DNA of 10,761 nucleotides from Mesorhizobium sp. (lineage in GTDB: Bacteria; Pseudomonadota; Alphaproteobacteria; Rhizobiales; Rhizobiaceae): the NCBI GenBank assembly GCA_030698645.1, contig JAUYMV010000437.1, forward strand, positions 1-10,761, in the 5' to 3' direction. Positions 1-6,487 of this stretch are shown here, piece by piece. The first letter of the stretch is position 1, and each line of letters opens with the position of its first letter. The position numbers and the translations under genes are program-made. The notes under the pieces are model-generated. The model ran no database searches, was not told where the DNA came from, and saw only the letters and a program-made list of their open reading frames with translations.

Positions 1-1846
1 CAACATCTGCACCGCGCAGGCGCTGCTCGCCAACATGGCCGCGTCCTACGCCATCTGGCACGGCCCGGAGGGACTGCAGGCGATCGCCGCGCGCATCAAT
101 GGACTTGCGGCGCGCTTCGCCGCGGCGACGGGCTCCGCCGGACACGAGACCGCCGGGCCGGCCCTGTTCGATACCGTCACGGTCTCCGTGCCCGGCCGCG
201 CGCGCGACATCGCCGCCGCCGCGGAGAAAGGCGGCCGGCTCGTCCGGATCTGCGATCCCGACCGCGTCGCGATCGCCTTCGACGAAACGTCCACCGAAGC
301 CGATCTCGCAGCGCTTGCCGCCCTGTTCGGCATCGAAACGGTGCCGGATGCCGCCGGCGCCGTCCTGCCATCGGGACAGCGTGCGAAAAACTTCCTGTCG
401 CAGCCGGTCTTTCACGAAAACCGCTCCGAAACCGAGATGATGCGTTTCCTGCGCCGGCTGGCCGACAAGGACCTGGCGCTCGACCGCGCGATGATCCCGC
501 TCGGCTCCTGCACGATGAAGCTGAACGCCGCCGCCGAGATGATGCCGGTCAGTTGGCCGACGGTCGCCAATTTGCATCCCTTCGCGCCGAAGGCGCAGAC
601 CGCCGGCTATCTCGCCATGATCGACGATCTGGAGCGATGGCTGGGCGAGATCACCGGCTTCGACGCCGTCTCCCTGCAGCCCAACGCCGGCAGCCAGGGC
701 GAGTACGCCGGCCTGCTGGCGATCCGCCGCTATCATGAATCGCGCGGCGATTCCGGCCGCGATGTCTGCCTGATCCCCTCCTCCGCCCATGGCACCAATC
801 CGGCGAGCGCCAGCATGGCCGGCATGCGCGTCGTCGTCGTCAGATGCACCGAGGCGGGCGACATCGACATCGCCGACCTGACCGCCAAGGCGGAGCTCCA
901 CGCAGCCGAACTCGCCGCGCTGATGATCACCTATCCCTCCACGCATGGCGTGTTCGAGGAAGGCGTGGAGGACATCTGCGCGCTCGTTCATGCGCGGGGC
1001 GGCCAGGTCTATCTCGATGGCGCCAATCTCAACGCGCTGGTCGGTCTGGCGCGGCCGGGCGACATTGGCGCCGACGTCTGCCACATGAACCTGCACAAGA
1101 CCTTCTGCATTCCGCATGGCGGCGGCGGGCCGGGCGTCGGGCCGATCGGCGTGAAGACGCATCTGGCGCCATTCCTGCCGGGCCATGTCGCGGAACAGTC
1201 GCGCCATGCGGTTGCCGCGGCCCCCTTTGGCAGCGCGTCGATTCTGCCGATCGTCTGGATGTATATCCGCATGATGGGCGCCGACGGCCTGAAGCGCGCC
1301 ACCGAAACCGCCATTCTCAACGCCAACTACATCGCGGAGCGGCTCAACGCGCACTATCCGGTGCTCTATCGGGGGCGCAACGGCCGCGTCGCGCACGATT
1401 GCATCCTCGACACGCGGGTGCTGAAGGAGAGCGCCGGGATCGGCGTCGAGGATGTCGCCAAGCGTCTGATCGACTATGGTTTCCATGCGCCGACGATGTC
1501 CTGGCCGGTGGCCGGGACGCTGATGGTGGAGCCGACCGAATCCGAGCCGAAGGCGGAGATCGACCGCTTCTGCGACGCGATGATCGCAATCGCCAGCGAA
1601 GCCGCGCGCGTCGAGAGGGGTGAATGGCCGAAGGACGACAACCCGCTCGTCAACGCCCCGCACACCGCGCCGGACACGCTGGCGGATACCTGGCGCCACC
1701 CCTACTCGCGCATGATCGCGGCCTTCCCGGACGCAGGCTCCGACCCCGCCTCGAAATACTGGCCGCCGGTCGCCCGCATCGACAACGTCGCCGGCGACCG
1801 AAACCTCGTCTGCGCCTGCCCGCCGATCGAGGCGCTGGCGAGCTAG
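1..1846 (+). CDS. gcvP: Glycine dehydrogenase (decarboxylating), P-protein, 5' end outside window
   Basis: This is the P-protein of the glycine cleavage system. It decarboxylates glycine with pyridoxal phosphate and passes the aminomethyl group to the lipoyl arm of GcvH. The frame is open from base 2 and starts with [11 protein letters not shown], a conserved internal P-protein segment, so the ATG at 35 is not the start. About 614 residues are visible, against roughly 950 in the family. The end of the N-terminal half and the whole C-terminal half are therefore present, as in the fused single-chain type. Conserved blocks include [48 protein letters not shown] and [18 protein letters not shown]. 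The PLP-binding lysine is in [16 protein letters not shown], codon 1097-1099. The gene ends with TAG at 1844-1846, and no intrinsic terminator is visible before the next promoter. The gcvT and gcvH genes probably lie upstream; that is inference. Confidence 0.97.
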   Translation, partial: NICTAQALLANMAASYAIWHGPEGLQAIAARINGLAARFAAATGSAGHETAGPALFDTVTVSVPGRARDIAAAAEKGGRLVRICDPDRVAIAFDETSTEADLAALAALFGIETVPDAAGAVLPSGQRAKNFLSQPVFHENRSETEMMRFLRRLADKDLALDRAMIPLGSCTMKLNAAAEMMPVSWPTVANLHPFAPKAQTAGYLAMIDDLERWLGEITGFDAVSLQPNAGSQGEYAGLLAIRRYHESRGDSGRDVCLIPSSAHGTNPASASMAGMRVVVVRCTEAGDIDIADLTAKAELHAAELAALMITYPSTHGVFEEGVEDICALVHARGGQVYLDGANLNALVGLARPGDIGADVCHMNLHKTFCIPHGGGGPGVGPIGVKTHLAPFLPGHVAEQSRHAVAAAPFGSASILPIVWMYIRMMGADGLKRATETAILNANYIAERLNAHYPVLYRGRNGRVAHDCILDTRVLKESAGIGVEDVAKRLIDYGFHAPTMSWPVAGTLMVEPTESEPKAEIDRFCDAMIAIASEAARVERGEWPKDDNPLVNAPHTAPDTLADTWRHPYSRMIAAFPDAGSDPASKYWPPVARIDNVAGDRNLVCACPPIEALAS

Positions 1847-1859
1847 ACGCCGTGCGCGA

Positions 1860-1888
1860 TTGACAAATGTAAGCTGATTGCTTACACG
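1860..1888 (+). promoter_or_regulatory. Candidate sigma70-type promoter of higBA
   Basis: A perfect TTGACA box lies at 1860-1865. It is followed, after a 17-bp spacer, by TACACG at 1883-1888, which is a poor match to the -10 consensus. A transcript from here would start close to the higB ATG at 1897, giving a very short or nearly absent leader. The box begins only 14 nt after the gcvP stop. The call rests on motif and position. Confidence 0.55.
1868..1886 (+). promoter_or_regulatory. Perfect inverted repeat, likely HigA operator
   Basis: TGTAAGC, TGATT, GCTTACA is a perfect 7-bp inverted repeat with a 5-bp centre. It fills the spacer of the candidate promoter and overlaps its -10 box. HigA-type antitoxins are XRE/Cro-like dimers that bind inverted repeats at their own promoter and repress it, alone or with the toxin. 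This site is in exactly the right place for that autoregulation. Binding by this HigA is inferred. Confidence 0.7.
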
Positions 1889-1896
1889 AAGAAGGG

Positions 1897-2175
1897 ATGA
1901 TCCGATCCTTTCGACACAAGGGATTGTCGGAACTCTGGTCCTCTGGACGGAGTGCGAAGATCGACGCGAAGTTGCATCGCCGTATCCTTGTGCGTCTCGA
2001 TCGTCTGAACGTGGCGGCAAGTGCACAGGACATGAACCTTCCGGGCTTCGACTTCCACGCCCTGCGCGGTTTCGATCCGGTCCGATACACCGTGCATGTC
2101 AACGGACCCTGGTGCATCACTTTCGCCTTCGAAGCCGGCGAAGCGATCGGCGTTGACTTCGAGCAGTATCATTGA
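1897..2175 (+). CDS. higB: HigB-type toxin of a type II toxin-antitoxin module (ribosome-dependent mRNA interferase)
   Basis: This 92-aa protein belongs to the HigB/RelE-fold 'plasmid maintenance system killer' family. Such toxins cleave mRNA in the ribosomal A site. The start MIRSFRHKGL is the typical family N-terminus. The central MNLPGF and the C-terminal WCITF...VDFEQYH also fit, and the length matches the family. The start is ATG 1897: GAAG at 1888-1891 gives about 5-nt spacing, while the stronger GAAGGG directly abuts the ATG. Numbered against Proteus HigB, whose catalytic residues are His54, Asp90, Tyr91 and His92, this protein has His54, Tyr91 and His92 but Gln90. Activity may therefore be altered. 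The gene precedes its antitoxin, the order typical of higBA. Its TGA is 9 nt before the higA ATG, and the higA ribosome-binding site overlaps that stop, so translation is probably coupled. Confidence 0.92.
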   Translation: MIRSFRHKGLSELWSSGRSAKIDAKLHRRILVRLDRLNVAASAQDMNLPGFDFHALRGFDPVRYTVHVNGPWCITFAFEAGEAIGVDFEQYH

Positions 2176-2184
2176 GGTGACCAC

Positions 2185-2496
2185 ATGCGCGACTATCCGG
2201 CTGTAGCCAATCCCGACCGCTGCCCCACCCATCCGGGTGAACTCCTGCGCGAGGACGTTCTGCCGGCGACGGGAAAGTCGAAAACGGAAATCGCCGCCCT
2301 GCTCGGTATTTCGCGCCAGCACCTGCATGACATTCTGCAGGAGCGCAAACCGGTATCGCCCGCGACGGCGGTGCGGCTCGCCAAGCTGTTCGGAACCAGT
2401 CCGGATTCGTGGGTTGGAATGCAGTCTGCCTTCGACACCTGGCACGCCAAGCGCAACGTGGACGTCAGCGGCATCCCCACAATTCGTGCCGCTTAG
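2185..2496 (+). CDS. higA: HigA-type antitoxin, XRE-family helix-turn-helix regulator
   Basis: This 103-aa antitoxin pairs with the HigB just upstream. The N-terminal part carries HPGELLREDVL (residues 16-26), the hallmark of the HigA/VapI-type family. A helix-turn-helix follows at about residues 32-52, including TEIAALLGISRQHLHDIL. The next segment, TAVRLAKLFGTSPDSWVGMQ (61-80), is the conserved end of the family's core domain. The ribosome-binding site GAGGTGA at 2174-2180 lies 4 nt before the ATG and overlaps the higB stop. HigA should neutralise HigB and repress the shared promoter through the inverted repeat at 1868-1886. The gene ends 29 nt from the end of the convergent tadD, and I see no hairpin terminator between them. 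Confidence 0.93.
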   Translation: MRDYPAVANPDRCPTHPGELLREDVLPATGKSKTEIAALLGISRQHLHDILQERKPVSPATAVRLAKLFGTSPDSWVGMQSAFDTWHAKRNVDVSGIPTIRAA

Positions 2497-2525
2497 CCGC
2501 GACGGTTTCGATTGCGCAGCCCCGC

Positions 2526-2996
2526 CTAGCCCTTGCGCAGCAGCGCCAGGTTGGCCTCGACGACGACATCGCCCGGCATCGCGGCGCTGGCTTCCATCAG
2601 CAGCTTGCGCGCCGCCTTCTTGTCGCCGCGCAGCAGGCGCGAATAGCCCATGTTGTTGACGATCTGGGGCCGGCGGCCGGCGACCTTCAGGAGCTGCTCG
2701 TAGGCGCGGTCGGCGAAGTCGAAGCGGCCGAGCTGGTCGTAGGAGGCCGCGAGGCCGAGCCACGCTTCCGCGTTGTCGGCGCGCAGCTCGACGGCCTTGC
2801 GGAAGTGCTTCTCTGCGAGGCCGTAATTCGCCTCGCGGAATTGCGCCTTGCCGGCCACCATGTCGGATTCGCTGATGTCCAGCGTCACCGGCGCGATGGC
2901 CGTGGTTTTCGTCGTGTCTATGGTGCTCGACTGGCACCCCGACACAAGCATTGCGACGCTCGCAAGCGCGAGCAGACTCGATTTGTACTGACGCAT
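2526..2996 (-). CDS. tadD: TadD, TPR-repeat lipoprotein of the Tad/Flp pilus system
   Basis: This 156-aa lipoprotein contains tetratricopeptide repeats. TadD-type proteins act as pilotin or assembly factors for the Tad secretin. The N-terminus MRQYKSSLLALASVAMLVSGC is a lipoprotein signal with a lipobox VSGC, so Cys21 is the lipidated residue. Gln at +2 suggests outer-membrane sorting. About three TPR units run from residue 44 to 145 (for example AEKHFRKAVELRADNAEAW and a later IVNNMGYSRLL), and the chain ends in ANLALLRKG, typical of TadD. I chose ATG 2996, with GGGG about 6 nt upstream. A GTG at 3041 in frame would add 15 charged residues before the signal peptide and is less likely. The gene is last in the minus-strand Tad block. 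A 125-nt gap separates it from tadC, far more than at the other junctions. Confidence 0.88.
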   Translation of the reverse strand: MRQYKSSLLALASVAMLVSGCQSSTIDTTKTTAIAPVTLDISESDMVAGKAQFREANYGLAEKHFRKAVELRADNAEAWLGLAASYDQLGRFDFADRAYEQLLKVAGRRPQIVNNMGYSRLLRGDKKAARKLLMEASAAMPGDVVVEANLALLRKG

Positions 2997-3121
2997 GAGT
3001 CGCCCCGATCGGCCCGGTTTCCGGGTCTCTTTACAGTTCACGACCCTACACGTCGGCGATTAAACTTCCGTGCCGGAAGATGCTGAACAGCTGGCTAGCG
3101 AGACCATGAAATTTTTAGCGA
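2997..3121 (-). other. 125-nt leader between tadC and tadD
   Basis: This is the only long gap inside the Tad block. It holds the hairpin at 3065-3079. A second one at 3014-3026 (CCCGG, 3-nt loop, CCGGG) sits about 20 nt before the tadD ATG. I found no convincing -35/-10 pair for tadD. No small gene with a ribosome-binding site is apparent. Confidence 0.5.
3065..3079 (-). terminator. Weak hairpin with short T run in the tadC-tadD gap
   Basis: CTTCCG and CGGAAG form a perfect 6-bp stem around a 3-nt loop. Read on the minus strand, the hairpin is followed by TTTAAT (3064 down to 3059). It lies about 43 nt after the tadC stop. This could be a leaky intrinsic terminator, an attenuator or an mRNA-end stabiliser that lowers tadD expression relative to the rest of the operon. 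The stem is short and the T run is broken, so it is only a candidate. Confidence 0.35.
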
Positions 3122-4081
3122 TCACTCGCCGGAGGTCATTTTCACGACGATCGGGATGATGGCGATCATCATCACGACGGGCAGGATGCAGACCGTTACC
3201 GGCACCGACATCTTGGCGGGCAGAGCGTGCGCCTTCTCCTCGGCCTTGGACATGCGCTTGTGGCGCATCTCGTCCGAGAACACGCGCAGCGCCCCCGACA
3301 GGCTGGTGCCGAGTTCCTTCGACTGCTGAAGCAGCGTGGCGAACGAGCGCACCTCGTCGAGGCAGAGCCGGTCGCCGAGCGACCGCAGCGCGTCATCCAA
3401 GCCACGTCCGGCACGCAATTCGATCGACACGAGCTGCAGGTTCTGGCTGAGCGAGGGATAGGTGGCGGCGAGTTCCTTGGAGACGCGCTCGATGCCCGCC
3501 TCCATCGTCATGCCGGCATCGGAGCAGACGATCATCAGATCCATGAAATCGGGAAAGCCGTTGCGGTATTCCGTCATCTTGCCGCGGATCGTCGCCGACA
3601 GAACGAAGCCCGGCATGAAATAGCCCATCGCGCCGGAGCCGATGACGAACATCCACCGGTTGAGCGCCGTCGATTCCTGGCCATAGGTCATGCCGAGAAA
3701 AAGCGCCGCCGCGGCGAACACCGCGAAGGCGCCGAAACGCATGAGGAAGAACGTGCCGACGGCCTTCGGCTCCATGTAGCCGGCCTGGATGAGCTTCAGG
3801 CGCAGGCGCGCGACATTTTCCGGATCGGTCTTCGCATAGAAGTCCTGCGCCGTCTTCAGCGCCTTTTCCTGGACGGCGTTGCGGCCGCGGCGCGCCGCGT
3901 TCGGCGCCTTCTTCTCGGCCAGCGGCGCGTCGACATGCATCCGGCGCTTGATGTCGCTGCGCGCCGGACTTCCGGCAAACATCGGCCATGCCGCCGCCAG
4001 GCCGCCGCCGACGAGCAGCAGCAGTGCGATCGGCACCAGGGGCGAACCGGACAGTCCGAAGAGGGAAGCGATGCCATCCAT
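3122..4081 (-). CDS. tadC: TadC, inner-membrane platform protein of the Tad/Flp pilus
   Basis: TadC (CpaH) is 319 aa and is one of two inner-membrane proteins related to GspF/PilC that form the platform for the CpaF ATPase. A membrane segment lies near residues 14-36, and further hydrophobic segments are at about 110-131, 143-163 and 292-314. The T2SSF-type cytoplasmic domain occupies roughly 175-290. It carries FPDFMDLMIVCSDAGMTMEAG (split here at 176-196) and the typical LLQQSKELGTSLSGALRVFSDEMR region (about 250-273). The order and length match the family. The start codon follows the tadB TGA after only 2 nt and has no clear Shine-Dalgarno sequence, so it is probably translated by coupling with tadB. 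Distinguishing TadC from TadB rests on gene order and on the MSKAEEKAHALPAKM motif (277-291), typical of the TadC member. Confidence 0.92.
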   Translation of the reverse strand: MDGIASLFGLSGSPLVPIALLLLVGGGLAAAWPMFAGSPARSDIKRRMHVDAPLAEKKAPNAARRGRNAVQEKALKTAQDFYAKTDPENVARLRLKLIQAGYMEPKAVGTFFLMRFGAFAVFAAAALFLGMTYGQESTALNRWMFVIGSGAMGYFMPGFVLSATIRGKMTEYRNGFPDFMDLMIVCSDAGMTMEAGIERVSKELAATYPSLSQNLQLVSIELRAGRGLDDALRSLGDRLCLDEVRSFATLLQQSKELGTSLSGALRVFSDEMRHKRMSKAEEKAHALPAKMSVPVTVCILPVVMMIAIIPIVVKMTSGE

Positions 4082-4083
4082 GA

Positions 4084-5046
4084 TCAGAACTTGAAATTCG
4101 ACATCTTGAACATCGCCGCATTGCCCAGAATGAGCCAGAACACGGTTCCGCCGAGCATGTACCAGGTCATCGGCTCGTCGATGACGTCCATATACATCTG
4201 CGGCATCATCACCATCATGGCGCAGCCGAGCAGCACCGGCACCGCGGTCAGGATGTAGGCCGACATGCGGCCTTCCGTCGAGATCGCGCGCACCTTGCGC
4301 CGGAGCTTGCCGCGCTCGCGGATGACCTGCGCCAGTCCATCGAGGATTTCGCGCAGATTGCCGCCGGATGCGGTCTGGATCGACACCGCGGTGACGAACA
4401 GCGGCAGATCCTCGTGGCCGACGCGCTCGTACATGGTGGCGAGCGCCGTCACGAGATCGGAGCCATAGGTGATTTCGTCGGTCACGATGCCGAACTCGGT
4501 GCCGATCGGATCGGGCATTTCGCGCGACACCATGGAAATGGCGACCGGCACGGGATGACCGGCCCTCAGGCTTCGCGTGATCAGTTCGAGCGCCTCCGGC
4601 AGCTGGACGCCGAACAGCTTGTGCCGGCGGTTGCGCAGGAACCGCAGGACCAGAACCGGCAAGACCGCGGCGAGCAGCACGAATATCAGGGCTCCGATCA
4701 TCGGCGGCAGCCCGAACCAGATCGCCAGCAATCCGCCGGCGGCCGCCGCTCCGCAGGTGAATGTCAGGAACTTCCCGATCGAGATCGTCAGGCCGGACTG
4801 GATGCGCAATCCGCGCAGCCGGTCGAGCGACAGGAACGAACGGCTGTCCATGCCGCTCTCCTTGCGCAGCTGGATCAGCACCTGCTCCTGGCTGAGCTTC
4901 GTCTCCTGCAGCCGCATGCGCCGGTTGATGGCGATGCGCCGGTCGGCCTTCGTCGCGTAGAGAATGTAGATCGCCTCGGCGCCGATGATCCCGGCCAGCG
5001 CCGCCGCTGCGTAGATCGCGTAGATGAGGTTGCCGCCGTCGAACAT
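4084..5046 (-). CDS. tadB: TadB, inner-membrane platform protein of the Tad/Flp pilus
   Basis: TadB (CpaG) is 320 aa and partners TadC in the inner-membrane platform of the pilus machine. A first membrane segment is at residues 7-30. Paired segments follow at about 91-111 and 116-136, and there are C-terminal segments near 263-281 and 293-312. The T2SSF domain, about 147-275, shows LPEALELITRSLRAGHPVPVA, then TDEITYGSDLVTALATMYERV and IQTASGGNLREILDGLA, all typical of the TadB family. The ATG at 5046 is preceded by AGGAA with about 7-nt spacing; this ribosome-binding site overlaps the cpaF stop (TAG, 5053-5051). The gene lies directly between cpaF and tadC, the usual order, and shares the operon. 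Confidence 0.94.
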   Translation of the reverse strand: MFDGGNLIYAIYAAAALAGIIGAEAIYILYATKADRRIAINRRMRLQETKLSQEQVLIQLRKESGMDSRSFLSLDRLRGLRIQSGLTISIGKFLTFTCGAAAAGGLLAIWFGLPPMIGALIFVLLAAVLPVLVLRFLRNRRHKLFGVQLPEALELITRSLRAGHPVPVAISMVSREMPDPIGTEFGIVTDEITYGSDLVTALATMYERVGHEDLPLFVTAVSIQTASGGNLREILDGLAQVIRERGKLRRKVRAISTEGRMSAYILTAVPVLLGCAMMVMMPQMYMDVIDEPMTWYMLGGTVFWLILGNAAMFKMSNFKF

Positions 5047-5050
5047 CGGG

Positions 5051-6487
5051 CTATTCCTGCGGCTTTCCGGGCTCGAAATAGCGTCCCGGGAACTCGATCC
5101 CCATGGCCTTCAGGTCTTCCAGGAAGCGCGGCCGCAGCCCGGTCGCCTCGTAGTGACCGAGGATCGTGCCGTCGCCTTCCATGCCGGTGCGCACGAAACG
5201 GAAGATCTCCTGCATCTGGATGACGTCGCCTTCCATGCCGGTGACCTCGGCGACGCTCGTCACCTTGCGCTTGCCGTCCGACAGGCGGGTCAACTGCACG
5301 ATCACGTCGAGCGCGCTGGAGATCTGGCTGCGGATCGACTGCACCGTCATCGGCATGCCGGTCATGCCGAGCATCTGTTCCAGGCGGGCAATCGCGTCGC
5401 GCGGCGTGTTGGCGTGGATCGTCGCCATCGAGCCCTCGTGGCCGGTGTTCATCGCCTGCAGCATGTCGAACGCCTCTTCGCCGCGGCACTCGCCGAGGAT
5501 CACGCGGTCGGGCCGCATGCGCAGCGCGTTCTTCACCAGGTCGCGCTGCTTCAGCTCGCCATGCCCTTCGATGTTCGCCGGCCGCGTCTCCATGCGCGCG
5601 ACATGCGGCTGCTGCAGCTGCAGCTCGGCCGCGTCCTCGATGGTGATCAGGCGCTCGTCTTCGGGAATGAATGCGGAGAGCGCGTTCAGCATGGTCGTCT
5701 TGCCGGTGCCGGTGCCGCCCGAGATAATTGTCGTCTTGCGCGCATGCACCGCGGCCGCCAGCACCTCGGCCATGTTCTGCGTCAGCGCGCCGAACTCGAC
5801 CAGCTTGTGCAGGCCGAGCTTGTTCTTGGAGAACTTGCGGATCGACACCAGCGGCCCGTCGACGCCGACCGGCCGGATCGCCGCGTTGAATCGCGAGCCG
5901 TCGAGCATGCGCGCGTCGACCATCGGCTGCGATTCGTCGACCCGGCGTCCGACGGCGGCGACGATCTTGTTGATGATGCGCAGCAGATGCGCCTCGTCCT
6001 TGAACGGGATGTGCACCTTCTGCAGCTTGCCGTTCTTCTCGATGAAGCAGTTCTCGTGGCCGTTGATCAGGATGTCGGCGATGCCGGGGTCTTTGAGCAG
6101 GGGCTCCAGCGGGCCGAGGCCGACCATCTCGTCGACGATGTCGTCGACCAGCGCCTCCAGTTCGGCGACGTTGATCGCGAGCCGCTCGTCACGCGTCTTC
6201 TGCGACACGAATTCGTGCACCTGGCGGCGCATCTCGTCCTTCGGCAGGCGCTCCAGCGCAACCAGGTTGATCTCCTCGATCAGCATCCTGTGCAGGCGCA
6301 CGCGCGCATCCAGCACGCGGTTGCTGGTGGCTTTCGAGGGGTCGGTGGCGGAAACTTCGGCCGGCTTGTGCGCCGGCTTGCGGTTGGACGGGATGACGAC
6401 CAGCCCGTGGTCGCGCTCCTGGGTCGGCTGCGCGGGTGCCTGCGTGTAGGGCCCGCGCGCCTGGAGGGTCGAGAAGCGGCTGGTCAT
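5051..6487 (-). CDS. cpaF: CpaF/TadA, hexameric secretion ATPase of the Tad/Flp pilus
   Basis: This 478-aa protein is the GspE/VirB11-family ATPase that drives Flp pilus assembly from the cytoplasmic face of the platform. A variable N-terminal tail covers about residues 1-55. The N-terminal domain includes IVDEMVGLGPLEPLL (117-131) and IADILINGHENCFIEKNG (136-153). The Walker A motif GGTGTGKTT is at 257-265. The VILGECRGEEAFDML segment (329-343) includes the Walker B region, and the histidine box TGHEGSMATIHAN is at 348-360. All key residues are present, so the enzyme should be active. The ATG at 6487 overlaps the cpaE stop in an ATGA 4-bp overlap, and GAGGAAA stands just upstream, which indicates coupled translation. 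Near the C-terminus TGMEGD occurs twice, 18 codons apart, and is encoded by an exact 20-bp direct repeat. Confidence 0.97.
   Translation of the reverse strand: MTSRFSTLQARGPYTQAPAQPTQERDHGLVVIPSNRKPAHKPAEVSATDPSKATSNRVLDARVRLHRMLIEEINLVALERLPKDEMRRQVHEFVSQKTRDERLAINVAELEALVDDIVDEMVGLGPLEPLLKDPGIADILINGHENCFIEKNGKLQKVHIPFKDEAHLLRIINKIVAAVGRRVDESQPMVDARMLDGSRFNAAIRPVGVDGPLVSIRKFSKNKLGLHKLVEFGALTQNMAEVLAAAVHARKTTIISGGTGTGKTTMLNALSAFIPEDERLITIEDAAELQLQQPHVARMETRPANIEGHGELKQRDLVKNALRMRPDRVILGECRGEEAFDMLQAMNTGHEGSMATIHANTPRDAIARLEQMLGMTGMPMTVQSIRSQISSALDVIVQLTRLSDGKRKVTSVAEVTGMEGDVIQMQEIFRFVRTGMEGDGTILGHYEATGLRPRFLEDLKAMGIEFPGRYFEPGKPQE
5170..5243 (-). repeat. 20-bp exact direct repeat inside cpaF
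   Basis: The same 20 bases occur at 5170-5189 and 5224-5243, 54 bp (18 codons) apart and in frame. Both encode a TGMEGD peptide (residues 416-421 and 434-439 of CpaF). The first in protein order, in the context EVTGMEGDVIQMQEIF, is the conserved family motif. The second copy is probably local convergence or a short gene conversion. Confidence 0.7.

Noticed and set aside
35..1846. ATG at 35 as the true start of the glycine dehydrogenase
   Set aside because: The frame is open to the window edge, and the residues before this Met ([11 protein letters not shown]) are conserved internal P-protein sequence, so the gene is simply cut by the window.
1860..2496. Recent horizontal transfer of higBA on base composition
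   Set aside because: A hand count gives about 57% GC at 1921-2040, against 68% in gcvP at 1621-1680, but 65% at 2041-2100 and 68% at 2221-2280 inside the module. The dip is local, and there are no flanking repeats or integrase.
1882..2937. A minus-strand open frame (351 codons) running through higBA and tadD
   Set aside because: It crosses two well-supported genes on different strands, and its translation in the tadD part is a frame-shifted, Arg-rich shadow.
3014..3026. CCCGG-TTT-CCGGG hairpin as a plus-strand terminator for higA
   Set aside because: It lies over 500 nt past the higA stop, beyond the whole convergent tadD gene, and has only a weak TCTCTTT tail.
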